A stretch of 64,000 bases of DNA from Tanytarsus gracilentus (GCA_038502055.1 JAXRKN010000044.1:1336001-1400000), one strand, 5' to 3'. Shown: positions 27,301 through 41,092, counted from the first letter of the stretch. Notes: generated by a model not told the origin, from the sequence alone. Made by a program: numbers and translations.

Positions 27301-29333
27301 TATCGGAGCTCTTTTTGTGCTTTTGAGAAAATTATGGCAAAATAATTTCATAAAAAATTACATGAAAATTTATCTTTATGGCATAAAAAAGTGAATCGAA
27401 TTACTTGAAAATGCGACAGTTGAAAACCGAAAAATAAAATTAAAAAAATTAAAAAATGTGTCCCAACTTAAATATTTTTAGTAAAAACAAATTTTTCAAA
27501 CGTTTTTTAAGATTCAAAAAACAGCACTCAATTATTGATTTTTAAAAAACCTTCAAACAGCCCAATTTGCTTCTCATCTCTAATGAACCCACGCCATCGA
27601 TGTTATCAAAAGATTTATTGATATGTAAACAAATTTCACATCTTCGCTTGCAAGATCAAACTCAAATTGTTTTTAACATAAAAGCACTCAAAGGAAACTC
27701 ATCAAGTTGCTTCCTTCTTACTCTGCTCGAAAATACCAAGTAATGCCAAAATAATCTCGTTTTTGTTCTGTTTACATATTAGCATCGATTGCGATGTCAA
27801 AAAATTCTAATATAAAAAATTTAATTAAATTTGTCTTGCATGGAGGCTTGGTTGGAGGCTGACACGTGCTTGAGGATGAAATTAGAAACGAGAGAAAAAT
27901 AAGTTAATACAATCAAGATTTTGAGAATTTGAATTAATTTCTTAATTTAAGGTCGATTTTCTTCGAAATCAAATAATTGCAATTCAAGTTGATTCAGTGA
28001 AATCTCTCAGCTGAATTTTTTAAATCAATTTCAAATCTCCATCTCTCAATAACAATTTTTCAAGCAACACAAATCAGTGAAATCAAACAAAATGACGTAG
28101 TTAAGTTGATGTATGAACTACATATGTTGAAATCACTCCACTTCCTCCCTCGGATATCAATCAATACTCTTTTACGTTGAGTATTTTGTTGCGAATAAAA
28201 ATTGCTGCAATATATTTCCAATTTAAAATATTCCAATTCGAGTATCATTAAAGCCTGTAAAAGCTCTTTGAAATGCATCGTTATATTAGAATAACGACAT
28301 GTATCAACATGATATTGTTGAAGGATATTTTAAAGCTTTATTCCTTAAATATTTTATATGAAATTGCAACATTTTGTTCAACTGTAATTTTAATCTAAAA
28401 CCTTCAAATGCTTTTAAAAATTTATTAAAGCTCTCCCACAATTTTTAAACCTTTTCAATCACATTTACATTCGAACTTTTACAGTTTCCACGAATCGGAT
28501 TCCTCCCAGGGAATTCTAACAACATCAAACCATTTAAAGCAACATTACAATGATAAAAGCCCTTGACATGGGTTTGCTGTATACTGTCTGCATGTACATT
28601 CACCCCGCTGATCGAAAAGCTTTTCATGCGAATTACATCAGGCAGAACGAGCTGAGATAGGGGAGAAAAATTTCACTCGAATAACTGTTGACGAGGCACA
28701 ACTGGAAATCATATTTTGCGTAAGATGACACATCGCCATTGTTAGCGATATGCGGGAGCGCAAAAAAAAGAGTGAAGCGATGAAAATTCCTTTTTTATTA
28801 AAAACTTTTGCCATTGTTATATATTTTGTTGTTATTTGCTTCAGGGCACACACAATGTTCCGAACGGAGGCAATATTTTTTCTCTTTGTATCGATAACCG
28901 ATGAAAATCTCGTGCACAAGAAGAAGAAAACGAAAGGATGGAAATTTTTTTTTTCGAAGAAAAGAAATTTTCTCGTTGAAACTTTCTTCTGACCTTTATT
29001 TTGTCGAAATATTGGCTTTATTTGTTAGATTTTTGTCGAATGAAAGAGGAAGGATCGAAGATAATGACATCGATAATGCCGCTGTTGTTGGATGAAAGTT
29101 AATTTTAAACTTTTTTCTTTTTCCAATATTTGACTTTTAACAATTGACGGCACGTGGATTTTTGGTTTGTAAAATGTTGATAAAAAATTTGTTTGAAATA
29201 TTTTGGAGATAAAATTTAAGATTTATTAAATTTTTTTATTTTTAGGAATATTTTCAAAAATATATTTTCAATTTTTCAAATATGCTTTTTGAAATTAAAC
29301 AAGATGGGTCTGCAAACGGCGTTGCCATTTCCA

Positions 29334-29887
29334 ATAGCTCCGCTGTCTTAGATTAGTACCCCATAGTTCTGAAAAATGGACATTAGTGGCACTCCTGGCC
29401 GACCATGATGGACACTCCTCAAAAATCGTCAATGCCAATCGATTCCTGGTCCAATTACGAGTTCAACGATACCCATGAAGCCATAAAAGAGAAAATTTGT
29501 ATGAAAAAGGACATTTTTGCACTCAGGGACGGTCCTTGGAGGGTCATACCTCAAAACTAAATACTTCTTGCACAACTAGAGCCAAAACCCGATCTTTAGC
29601 CACAAACCCGACTCAAATCCGACCAGCCGTTCTTGAGATATGCCGCCCACTAAGATCGTGAGAAAGTAAGAAAGTGAGAAAGTAAGAAAGTGAGAAAGTA
29701 AGATGACTTAAATGGCTCTAACTCCTCGTAGGAACAACCGATTTCAAATCTGTTTTCGCCAGTTTGTAGGGTTTGGCTAGGCCTATCATTTGAGTATATG
29801 TTTTGATATTGCACAATGTAATGTCTTGGCACTAGGGGCCAAAAACTGGTTTTGGAGAAATCCAAAATTAATATATAGCGGAGCTAT
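29334..29887 (+). mobile_element. MITE-like element, copy 1 (ATAGCTCCGCT termini)
   Basis: The element is bounded by ATAGCTCCGCT (29334-29344) and its exact complement AGCGGAGCTAT (29877-29887). It is 554 bp and non-coding. It is clearly related, in opposite orientation, to 51224-51740. Shared landmarks are ACTCCTGGCCG, GAGTTCAACGATACCCATG, CAGGGACGGTCCTTGGAGG, CACAACTAGA and GGCTAGGCCTATCATTTGAG. It contains a short tandem array of GTAAGAAA/GTGAGAAA near 29660-29702. No target duplication is obvious. The right boundary is supported because similarity between copies ends there. The left boundary rests only on the terminal repeat, since copy 2 is cut short. Confidence 0.8.
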
Positions 29888-32800
29888 AATAAATTCGGAA
29901 TTTTAGTAAATGCATTTTAAATTTTAAAAATACTTTTGGGATTTTAAGAAATGATTTTTAGAATTTTTAGTCTTTCTTTTTTTGTCATTCTATTAACTGC
30001 ATCATGCTACCTAGGCCTAGTACCAGTCAATCAATAAATCAAAATTTACAAATCATGATTTGAAAATTTATTGGAAATTAATTGCAAATATTTAGGAAAA
30101 GAAGCTCATAAATTTTTAAATTTATCCATTTTTCAATTAAATCACAAATTTATAATAAATTCACACTTTCGAGACATGAGACTAATCTCGACTGCCATTG
30201 ATGCGATCCGCAAACAACTTTTTCAAAAGCTTTTTCCTGCACAAGTGAAAATGAATGTTTGAATTAATTCAACGATTGAAAAGGGTTCTCTTTTTTTCCT
30301 CTCTTTTCAAACATGACGTCGAAGCAAAAAAAATCCTTTTTCTCTCTTTGTAAATCTTGTTATGGCTAACAACAACAATTTCTCCATCATTCATGAAGCG
30401 AAATAAATCTTTGGAATGATTTTAATGGAATTTATTTTGCACTCTTTCGATTGATTTGTGGGCGGCTTTTAGGACAGACGAAAAATAGCTAAAAATTCAG
30501 CTTTAAATGAATTAATTTGTCTTAAAATATGATGAGGAAGTTTATTTAATTCAAAGCTCGTAAATAAATTAAAAAATTTTTACCGTCAAAAAGCGAATTT
30601 GATTAAACTTTCAGAAGCGACCTGAAGGTGAAAATAAACTTCGTCCAACAATCATAAATCATCGCGCCGTGAGCCACGGAAAAATATCCTTGAAATTATG
30701 TAAATTAGGAGCAACAACCGCATGAAAGTAATCACATTATAATTTTCACGGAAAACGTGGAGGAAAGAAAAAATCTTAAGCCCTTCTTGTCATCATCGTG
30801 CTGGAGGAAATGTCAAATTTTCCTCTTTTCAAAAAGAGCACCCAAAAGGATCTTTTCACTGCTGGCGATGCTAATATTGTGAATAATTAATTAAATTCAG
30901 GAAGGAATGAAATTAAGATTGCCGAATTTTTGAATGCCTTAAAAAGGTAAAAAATTTAAAAGTTTGTGTCTGAATTTGGGGAATTGTCTTAATTAAGGTT
31001 GGAAAAAGTTTAAAAATTATTTTAATATCCTCTTCAAAAAAATTCGTATTTTAATTTTTTCTTGAATTTCGAATATTTAAAAACCGTTAAATTTAACCAT
31101 AGTTTTTTATTTATCAAATGATAAAAATACCCAGAAACATCTTCAATCTTGAATGATTCACTGTCTTTCTGCATCATCTCATGCCATCATTAGGATGCGG
31201 CTGTATGTGTGGGATGGGAAGAGGAAAATTATGATAAATGACTTTGAATAAGTCATAATGAAAATTAATATGTGCCATGTTTTGTCATGATGTAAATACA
31301 GTCGCATTTTATGGGGAGGATTCTATCTTTTTTTATAATCCATCATCAATTTTAACTGAATGAAAAATTAACTGGGATGGGAAATATTTTTAGAGGAAAT
31401 TTTTATACCGATGTATGAGAAAATTATCTCGAGAGCCCCGAACCTCTCTGTGGTGACATAAATTGGAGTTAAATTAGGCAGTTAATTAGAGAATTTTGAG
31501 AGATAAATTTTATCGGATAGAAATCTTTAAACTTTGAATACTAAAACTGTTGATTTTTTAAAAAAGCTGAATTAAAAATTTTACAAAAATAAAAAGAGTA
31601 AAATTTTAACATTTTAAATTACCGGAAAAGTAAAACATCAACGTAAAATTATCAAAAAAAAATGGATATTAGAAGCTTCTTCAACCCTCTTTTAAGCGTT
31701 GAGTAAATTTTACCCAAAAAGAGTCTGCAAATTGCCGTTTCCATTAAGAATGCATTCACTCTCCATTAAAGACTTCTTACAAAGTATTTAAAACACATTT
31801 CGGCTTCTTAAAAAGTTCTCTTTCCCCGCTGAAATGTCCTTTTATGAAAAAAGTTTTTTAACAGCGAAAACTTCTTCCGTTGCCCCTTTTTCCTCTCAAT
31901 TCTCTTGTAACAAAAATGGTTTTGGTCATTAATAAAAGCGATTTAATTAATTTAACGTTCGGGACCATTATCGTTGACTGTTTTATAGCTACAGCAGCTA
32001 TTAACAGCCAATAAATTGGCTTGATGAATGTATCGATCATGAAAAAATAGAGAAAGTCGATTCATTGTGGGTTTTTTGAGAAAATGCGTGACATTTTAAA
32101 TTAAATTTGAGATTAATTTGTAAGGTTTTGGAATTTTTTATCCCCCTCTGATTTTTTCTTCAGTTCTCAACCCCCTATTTTTTACCCCATGCCCATTAGA
32201 AAACTTTAAAAATTAACACATTAAACTAATTTTAAAGTTTAAGCAATCAATATTGCGACCTTTCCATTCATCACGCATTCTATGTTAGCAAGTGAGTTCA
32301 TCCATAATAATAAAAGCTTTTTACTAGCTCATACAACATAACAATGTTCATCCTGATGCTGTAGGTGATGTAGAAAAAAGCGAGAACATATTCGTGTCAC
32401 GGATTGTGGAAATAATGCTTTAAATTACCAGCGATACATCAAAATTAATGTCAGATTCTTTATGAGCGCATATAATAGTCGCATACACCAGGAAATGACT
32501 GTAAAACGAGCACTAGAAATTCAACATTTGCAGGATAAAATCATTTCCGTTATTAACAAAAATTTAAAACTTCTCTGCTAATTTTTGGAATTGTAATTAA
32601 TTAACCAAAAGCGAAAACTCCACTCGAGTCCTAATCAGCCGCCATTTTAATCTTATTTCCTTGATTCACATAAAAAATTCTTTAATGACAATTTTTCTCC
32701 GCAATAATTTAATGAAAATCCACCATCTACTCTTATCAAACGAATTTCCTTTTGCCATTATCGAGAGTAATAAACATAAAAAATAGACCGCGGCATCATT

Positions 32801-33302
32801 AATTAACATCAAATTATGACACTCGAGCTATGTCAATTAACCATTTCGAAGCTAGAAGTTTTTTTTATCGAATCGATAATGACTCTAGAAAAATACACCG
32901 TAGAGAGTGAGCGAGATAAAATCGTTGGCAAAAAATCGAGACAAACAACAGCGAGGAACTTTTTGCTTCCATTAATATTAATGTGGACTGCGAAATGAAA
33001 TTAAATTGTATTATTTTGTTGTTTTTATGACTGCTGTCGCTGTAGCATTTTATTATCGATTTCTTAATTAAAACTTTTGCTGAATATATGAATTTTTATT
33101 CGACATCATTAGGCAGTTAATAATTAGTGTTTCTTATTTTATTTTGATCTTTTTGATTGGATGAAGAAAATTTTATTTTTATCCGTTAAAATAAAATTTA
33201 AAATTTTTGAGGGGAAAGTTTAAGGAAAAAATTGGTAAAACCATACAAATTATTTTTGATTTTAACCTCTTTTGAAAGTTTTTTCATTTAATTCAAAAAA
33301 AC

Positions 33303-33464
33303 CCTGCGTGGGACATGGCCTAATGTTACCGTTAAAATTCAAAAAATCCTCATACAAATAAAATTTAAATCTCATCCCCAACGTATTTTCAATAGACAAT
33401 TGTATACAAAAAGTATACTTTTATTTAAATTTACGTCCCGAACGGTTTTCATGTCCCACCCAGG
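33303..33464. mobile_element. Small inverted-repeat (MITE-like) element
   Basis: CCTGCGTGGGACATG (33303-33317) and CATGTCCCACCCAGG (33450-33464) form 15-bp terminal inverted repeats with one mismatch. Further partly matching inner segments (CCGTT against AACGG) follow. The element is 162 bp and non-coding, and its ends are much more GC-rich than the flanks. No target duplication could be fixed because both flanks are A-rich. Confidence 0.6.
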
Positions 33465-36400
33465 AAAAAAACAAAATTTTATGTCACAAAAAGTATCCAT
33501 TAACACTTTAGCTTTTCGATTTAAAAAATAATATCAGTAAAAGCCATCAACACACTCTAAAGCATCATGATTGCATTTCAATGTTCTCCATTTGCACATC
33601 ATCTGCATTCAATCATCAATCAAATGCAATTTTTCCCATTCACAGAGCCAATTTGCGAGCATTAGATGTGTGAGTCTTATGACTTTTACGGCTGCATTCA
33701 TTTTCCTCGTTCTATTGTTGGATGATTTTCTCTCATTGTCGTTTCTTAATTCTTCATGAATACTGCCGGTAAAGACTCATGCAATGATGATTTCCGCCTG
33801 TAACAATGGCTGAAAGATTAAGAGAGGAATTTAAAGTGCAGCAGAGAAGATTAACTTGAAAGCATCTCGCAAATCGGATGACTCTTGAGCACACACAATG
33901 GTTGAGGAAATTTTTATTATTTTCAGCGCAACAATAGATTTGACTTAATCGGAAAAATTCTGTAGACAATCTCTAGAGCTCACTTAAATGCTTTCTGCAA
34001 ATAGTTTAGTAAAAAATTTTAAATTTATGAGCGTAAATAATTTGAGCAAAGGTTAAATTGAATTTAAGTAATAAATTTTCTCCTGTTATAATTAAACAAT
34101 TTTAAAGCTTAGCTGTTGACCCTAAATAAATTGAAATAATTTCTATGAAATCCCTTACAACCGAAACGATGAATTTTCCATTTCATCACCGCTCTTATTT
34201 CGTTTAATGCCACCATGACGAGTGAGAATTTTCACAACACGCTTTCACGAGAATTGAAGCCAAAAATAATTTTGCTCTTCAACTATACGAAAAAAGTTTC
34301 CTAACTTTTCGATTTCATTTTATTTCCCTCACTCAATTTCAACTCGAAGCATGGAAGCTTGTTGCCCTTCTGTGTTTTATTAAATGGTTCAAAATTCCAC
34401 GGAATCAAAATTGATTTGAACATGACTGAAGTGGAAAAAATTTCATTTCCCCCTTTTTCTGTGAAATTTAGTAACGGAATGTTTCGTGCAGTGCTCAATG
34501 GAGGAAAAGTCAATTTCATTATTTATAAATTTATTAAACTTAAGTAAGTGAATTCTTCCATCCCTTGAACATCCACATTGATTGCCCCCGAGAGGCGAAA
34601 TGAAAAAGTTCGAGAGTTGCCTGCTGAGAAATTTCTTTAATAATTTTACTCGATGTGGAAAAAAGCTATAATTTATATTTGAAACGACAAGTTGGAAGAA
34701 GGGCAATTTGTAACAGGAAGCAGAAGGTGGGAAAGTGAACAATTTCGTGGAAGTTTTAAAATATTTTCAACCATCAAGCACTCACGTGTGTTTATGACCT
34801 TAAGAACATGTTTTGCATTTTCATCTGACTCAAAATATAAAATTTTAAGTGGATTGACAACAAAAAATAAAAAAAAGGATGTTTTAAAATCTTTTTACAA
34901 ATTATCTTTGGATTCGTATCGAAGTTTTTTTCTGTAAAATAATCTTGTCTCCAGTTACCACAAATATCCAAAAATAGCTTTCGCACACCATTCAAAAAAT
35001 TTATCTTCCTCATAAAAATGCGAAAATAATATTTTTTTATTAACTTTTCCTTCCTTTGAAAAGAAATTCTGAAAAACACATAAAGTGGAAATTTACGATC
35101 TCGAGTACGCTTCGATGGATGTTTGAGAGAGTCATAGATGGTTCCAACTAACTGATAAAATGTTTCTCTTGACTCTTGCCAAAGATAAAAATTTGTAAAA
35201 GCTGAAAGTTGGTCGTTACTTATTTTTTAACTTTAATTGCTTATGAAAATTTTAAATTTATTAACAAAATCAACATTACAAAATAATTCCACGAGCTGCA
35301 TGTCACTAAAACTTTTCACAACCAATTTTAAAAATTAAAACGAGAATAAAAAACTTTTTTAATCACTTTTGGTCATAAAATTTATTGCAGCAATCTCTTA
35401 TATCCCCTTAACGTTAGCATGTGTATGTGTAACATCATCATCATGGAAATCATACGAGAGTCGGATGCAAATTGAGTATTAATTGTGCCCAACAAAAAAA
35501 AATTATTCGTCCATAAAACATTTTTCAGCTCTTAACTCTTTCTAAGTGTGGCAGAGATGAGAAGATAAAATGTCTATAAAAAGGGCAAACTACAATCCAT
35601 TAACATTTTAATTTCTTCCTCAATTTATTAAAAGCCTAAAAATAAATTTTATGATGTGAACTAAAAAAGTTAACAAAAAATTACTTTTTTATATTTTTTA
35701 TCTTAGAAACTCTATTACTGTCATCTTGGAAGTTCACATGAGAAACTTTTTACAATTGTAAATAATTTTTTATATGCTTCCTGTCAATTTTACTCGTAAG
35801 CTCGAGCAATGCATTAGCTTGCAAGGAAATGCATTCGTTATGCGATAAAAAAATTGCAGCAGTGGAAGAGATTATTTTTCATCTCATGCTGTGTTGTAGA
35901 AGCAGAAACGGATGACAGAAAACTTATAAAGATGCAATGACATATCCGGAGTTCAGAAATTCTTGCAGTGTTAATATCATAAAAAAATAGAAATAGAGAA
36001 ATTTTAATATAAGAAAGTCAAAACTTTGGAAAACTTCTGAAAAAAAATTTTGAACTTTCAAACCCCCTGGCGGCACAATTTTGGAAAATTTTAACGAGAA
36101 ATTTTTGAAGTGGAATTTTATCTTCATCTTTAACTTTTATTTTATATTAATCTGCAAAAACCTGAAATTAAAAAAAGACAAAAAAAAACATTTCTTAATT
36201 TTTTTCCATATTTTTCGTTCTTTTAATTTTTATTTAAACATAACTTTTTTTTTCTTATTTAAACTTTTCATATCTCACATGATGATAAATGGTTAAAGAT
36301 TCTTTTCACATTTTTTTTGTAGATGAGGGAGAAAAAAAATTAACAATTTTTTATGTTGCTTATTTTCAATAACAAAATGAATATTTTTATACACATTTTT

Positions 36401-37704
36401 CATATTTTGTAAACATTTTAAGCATTTTAGTAACTCTTTTTATTTTTTCTTCTTTCTTCAGGGGCGAAAAAACTGATAACATTTTTTTTTTAATTTTTAT
36501 ATTCAACAGGGAAACATTTTAATAATTTTGTTCAATTTGAATTTGTTGCGTTGAGATTAAAATTCATTTTATAGAATTTCCATCACTCAACAAATCCATA
36601 AATTTTTTTATACATCATCAAAATCATTCAATTTTCATTTAATTTCTCTTTTTTATGTAATTGATTGATTGTCAATAATATTTTCCATCTTAAATATTTC
36701 CTTCGCTAGATTGTTTTCAATCAAATCATTTCGGGATTTTTATATCATTTAACTACGCGATTTCTTTATCAAATATGGTGATTTAGCATTGAATTGCTTT
36801 TTAGAGAAAAATAATTTGATTTCACTCTCAATTGAGAAATCGAGAGAATTTCAAATGAAAATTGGCAGTCAATCGAGTAATTCGCAAAGTGGAAGTGAAA
36901 TTATTTGATTTATTATTTTTCATCGAGAATTGAAGAATTTTAAATGATAAAAATTTGCAACAAAATGTTGAATTTTTTTGATGTTTTTAAAATATAAAAA
37001 ATTAATTTTCCTTTAGCACATTTTAAAAAAGTCAAATTTATTTTTAAAAAATAATTTTCCAAAAATGTGCTATCAGGGTAAAGTTAACTTTTAAATTCAA
37101 TTTTCGACCTTTAATTTTTCATTTAAATCACATCGAGGCCAACGGTCTTGAAAGACAAAGAAAATTGTAAGTTGACCCCTCGAGATTTTCATCTACGGAA
37201 GAAGTTAAAGCTTTAAATCTCTTTAGTTTTGGAAGAAGTAGACTGGAATTTATTGCATATTTAACTTTATTGCTTCTGTTTTATTTTTTCCTGCCAATTT
37301 TCATTCAACCTCGAAAATCAAATCATTTGGCACACACAATTTAATGCTCCATCAAACATCGAATTTTTTTTCAATTTATTTACAGACATAATCATAAATA
37401 TGTTCCAGACATATTTTAACTCGGTAAAGCTTTCTTTGTACATGTTACAATGAGAGGGAAAAAATTAGAGTAGTTCCAGACGATTTAACGTGCTCAAATT
37501 ATAAATCATCGGTGAATCAGCGATTTTGAGGGAGAAAATGGAAAATTTGCAGCCAGCATGAAAATTTTCGAATCATTAGATATTGTTTTGAGTTTCAAAT
37601 TTTCTAAAGGTTGTTAACTTCATCTGGAGTGCATTGAGAAGGTTAAAAAACTTCTGATGGAGGGACTTGATTTTTTAAATCAAAAATTTAAATTTTTTTT
37701 ATAA

Positions 37705-37944
37705 AAATGTGCTGCTAGGGATAATTACATAGTCCCTTCATCGACCGAGAAACATCCTGTAACTAGCCACGCCGGAATTTCCGACTTGGAAACGACTCAA
37801 TTGTATTCACCAGAAGGGCTTTTGTTGGAGAATACTTTCGAAGGTTTCATTTGGCTAAAAGTCACTTTCCAATATTTCCCCATCAGTTTTTTTCCTCCTC
37901 GCTTTGATTTATCTCTTCTTAAAAAAAAGAAAAAGAAATTTGCA
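37705..37944 (+). other. GC-richer island with an 80-codon open frame, unassigned
   Basis: The frame lies between TAA codons at 37702-37704 and 37945-37947. It has no nearby ATG. Its central part is unusually GC-rich for the area (CGACCGAGAAACATCC, CTAGCCACGCCGGAATTTCC) and reads KHPVTSHAGISDLETTQLYS. It then degrades to a poly-lysine end. I do not recognise it. It may be a relic exon, a transposon fragment or a conserved non-coding element. Confidence 0.2.
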
Positions 37945-40210
37945 TAAAATTCAAAACTTTTTTATCTCTCCTGCGTCATGCTGTGTGTCTAAAGCTCTTC
38001 AATCATCTCAACTTTAATTTATTCAGCAAATGCTGACGAATGACACCGAAAGAACTATAAAAGAGAACTTTCTGTCGTCCCGCACGAGAAAAAAGAGCGA
38101 AAATTATCATTGTTATAAGTTGAAAGAAAAGTTTTTCTCTCTTGAGAGACTTGTTGTATATATCAGAGCAGAAGATTTTAAATTTTTCATGAGTAGCTCG
38201 AAGTTTCTTACATTCGAGTGGTAAAAGGAGGAAGAAAAAACTTTTCTCGTCAATCAATTTTCAGCTGGTGAATTTGAAATTTGTTTAACATAATTTTACA
38301 GCTGTAGTAACTGCTGAGGGTTGTGTGCACTTCTGAGCTTATTTTAGAGTTTCCTGTTTGAGTTTGATGGAAAGGTTTTTGGAGCGTCAAACTTTTGCAT
38401 GTAAATTTATGACTACAAAACCATAATTTCAAAGACTTTGTTGATGGTTTATGAAGTTTTACCCTTGCAGATAATTTAAATTTAATAGAGTAACGTTTTT
38501 AAAATTTGCGTGCGACTAGGGGAAGTTTTTCGCTTATCTTTGCTTATGACATCGAAATATTTCTTCGCTAAATTTACGCAAAACAACAAAAATATTTCCT
38601 CCGAATATTCGCAGCATATTTTTGATTATGAAAATGTGCGGAGATAAAAAAGTATAAAAGAGCGACACACAGCATGAGAAGCTAGAGAAAGTGGCAAACA
38701 CATTTCCATGTGTGATGATAAACATTTCATCCAGGGGCTTTTATGATAATAACAAGGAAAAACATAAACGCAATTCTTTCATTATTTAACTCGACAATTC
38801 TCCCTTTTTGTTACTCCTTGATAAAATCTTCGTTTTTCTCTTTTGTGCTGTTGCTGACACCGAGAAATAAAATTCAAGTCAAAAATAATAATTTTCCTCG
38901 ACAACACTTTTATACACAATAAATTTTTGCTCTTTTTGTCTCTTCCTGTGAGCTTTTGTCTCATGCTGAGAAGGAAAATTTTTCGAGAAAATTGTGAGTT
39001 TTGTAAAAATGGGTTAAACTTTGAGATTGAATTTTTAAAAATTTTAAATTCTTGATTTTTTGACTCAACCAAGAATTTTATAGAAATTTCCCAAAACTTT
39101 GACAATTTCCTCAAAATGTTCTCCATTAAAATCATCTGACCAATTTTTCACTTCATGTAGCTAATTTAAAAAACATTGTGATTTAGCTTACACACATTAT
39201 GTGTGCGAAACGAGGCGATAAAATTCTTAGTCTACGACAACAACTTGGTGAGTGAAGTTTTTCATCTTTTGTTCTTCTTTTCTTTTTGTTTGGGGGGGAA
39301 ATGGCGAAAGAGAAAATTTCAACATCAATCACACATATAAAAAGTTTTTTTGTTCCTTAATATTTTTTTTTCTTCTTAGTCGCATCTACCATTTTTCACT
39401 TAATCTAAAATGAATTTTTCTCTGCTCACTTTTTTTTTCTTTTGCTATGCTCTAAATATTCTTTTCTCATATATTATCGTCTATCATAAAAAAATATCTC
39501 GTTTGAGTGAGTGAGAATGGGCGTTTTCCTACATCATCATGCATTTTCTTACACACCGAAAAAGGGAGAAAATTCAATGAGAATGTTGATGATTTATTTT
39601 CTTCACTCCGGACCCATCTCTTCGGGTGGGTTTTAAGGGTGGAATGAAAATATCATCATTATTATGCTTATTTATATCATCATTTATGTTGTGTGTGTTT
39701 TTGTTGTATATAATTTATTTTTATAACAAGCTTATAGCACCAAACAAAATTTCATATTTATATTTTTCTCTTGCTACAATTTTCATCATGGTTCATGTGG
39801 TCGAACAAAAACACCTCAACGATTGGGTGATTTTTTTACTCATGTACATGAAATTTAACGTTTTTGAGGTTTTGAAAAATTTTAAAATGGAAAATTTAAT
39901 GAGTTTTTTTTATTTTACACTTATCATAATTTAATAAAAAATTTCATTGAAAATCTTTATCTTAAATTAACCATTTTAAAATTATTCAAACAGTCAGATA
40001 TTTTTGAAAAATTGCCACTTTAAAAAGATTTAAATTTTAAAATTAAAGTCATTAAAAATTGTGTCTTTGCTGAATAATTTAGTAAACACACATTTTTAAC
40101 AACCACACATTTTAAAATTAATTTAACCGTTATTAAATTGACAATTCTTCAAAAATAAAATCTCAATTATTTTAATTAATTTAAATCGGAGATATTTAGA
40201 ACGAATTATG

Positions 40211-41092
40211 TCAGCGCGCTTCCCTTCCCATTCTCCGATTTCTATTTCTTCTCACGCTATTTCGTCGACCACATAAAATTCGCTTGAACGCATTGCGAAA
40301 GTCTTGATTGAAAATTGTATATAGAATTGGATTGAGTGTTGAATTAAAATAGCCTAACCATAAGAAAAAGCTTATAATAAGAGGCGAAACTTCGCAGTTC
40401 TCGCATATCGGAAGCCAGACGGCAATTACGAAAAAGGGCATCCAGCACACGACAAATGCCCCCGTGATGATCGCTAATGTCTTTGCGGCTTTACGTTCAC
40501 GCTTCGAGCTATTATCTTTATCGTTCGGCGTCTTTTTCTTCAATATCGAGGGCTTTGCTTTATCCTGCTTCGTCGGATGTAATTGATGATCTTTGTTGAG
40601 GAGCATTGCGGCTGGATTGTTATTGAGTAGAGCTTCTTTCGCTTCTTGCTGTTTCTTCCACGTATTTGGAATTGGATGTGGAGGACAGCTGATATTTGAG
40701 GGATATGCACATGATACGTCAGATGTTGGCGGATCCATTTCAATTCGATCGTCGAGTCCATTGTGATAGGTCTTCTCGGGACTTGTGTTTGTCGACGAGA
40801 CATTCGTAAATGCTGTGGTGGTAGTTGTGGTCGTTGCCTCACTAATTGTCGGCAATGGTCGTCCAATGACAGCTACTATTGCGGTCGCCATTGCTCCACT
40901 TCCAGTGCCCACTGCCTGCGCAACAACTCCAGTCGGTGTCGGTGTCGACGGCATTTGCTTCTTCTTTTGCTGTTCCTGCTGCTGTCCATACGTCACCTTT
41001 GACCATCGGATACCAAATGTAGATTTTAGTGGTATATTACATATAGAAGCATTTGCCAAGGGCTTGGGTTTGTCACTAGTTTGTACATTTGC
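40211..41092 (-). CDS. 5-HT1A: Serotonin receptor exon 4 (third loop, TM6, TM7, tail)
   Basis: The exon starts at an AG acceptor (CCCTTTAG|GCA) in phase 0 and ends at TGA-side stop position 40211. It encodes residues 443-735. First comes a roughly 200-residue third intracellular loop that is Gln/Thr/Pro-rich and poorly conserved. Then come the basic KRERKAAKT entry to TM6, CWMPFFVIAVW, TM7 with LWLGYFNSTLNPILYT, and a short arginine-rich tail after NQDFRNAFKRILCGRR. Confidence 0.93.
   Translation of the reverse strand, partial: ANVQTSDKPKPLANASICNIPLKSTFGIRWSKVTYGQQQEQQKKKQMPSTPTPTGVVAQAVGTGSGAMATAIVAVIGRPLPTISEATTTTTTTAFTNVSSTNTSPEKTYHNGLDDRIEMDPPTSDVSCAYPSNISCPPHPIPNTWKKQQEAKEALLNNNPAAMLLNKDHQLHPTKQDKAKPSILKKKTPNDKDNSSKRERKAAKTLAIITGAFVVCWMPFFVIAVWLPICENCEVSPLIISFFLWLGYFNSTLNPILYTIFNQDFRNAFKRILCGRRNSVRRNRNRRMGREAR

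Larger units (their letters stand above)
18343..40210. other. 22-kb stretch without a recognised gene
   Basis: The stretch lies between the 3' end of Ack and the 3' end of the serotonin receptor, two genes converging on it. Its proximal parts must contain both 3' untranslated regions; AATAAA at 18578-18583 is one possible Ack signal but is weak evidence in such AT-rich DNA. Open frames are short and composed mainly of Phe/Lys/Ile/Leu codons. Separate entries cover a 554-bp MITE-like element (29334-29887), a 162-bp inverted-repeat element (33303-33464) and a GC-richer island (37705-37944). I saw no tRNA or rRNA. Confidence 0.6.

Noticed and set aside
28783..28992. Frame beginning MKIPFLLKTFAIVIYF that looks like a secreted peptide
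   Set aside because: The hydrophobic start follows from T-rich codons. The remainder is a lysine/phenylalanine run and no family resemblance was seen.
39626..39934. 102-codon hydrophobic frame next to the receptor 3' end
   Set aside because: Its first codon is not ATG, the composition is what T-rich DNA gives by chance, and no transmembrane family is recognisable.
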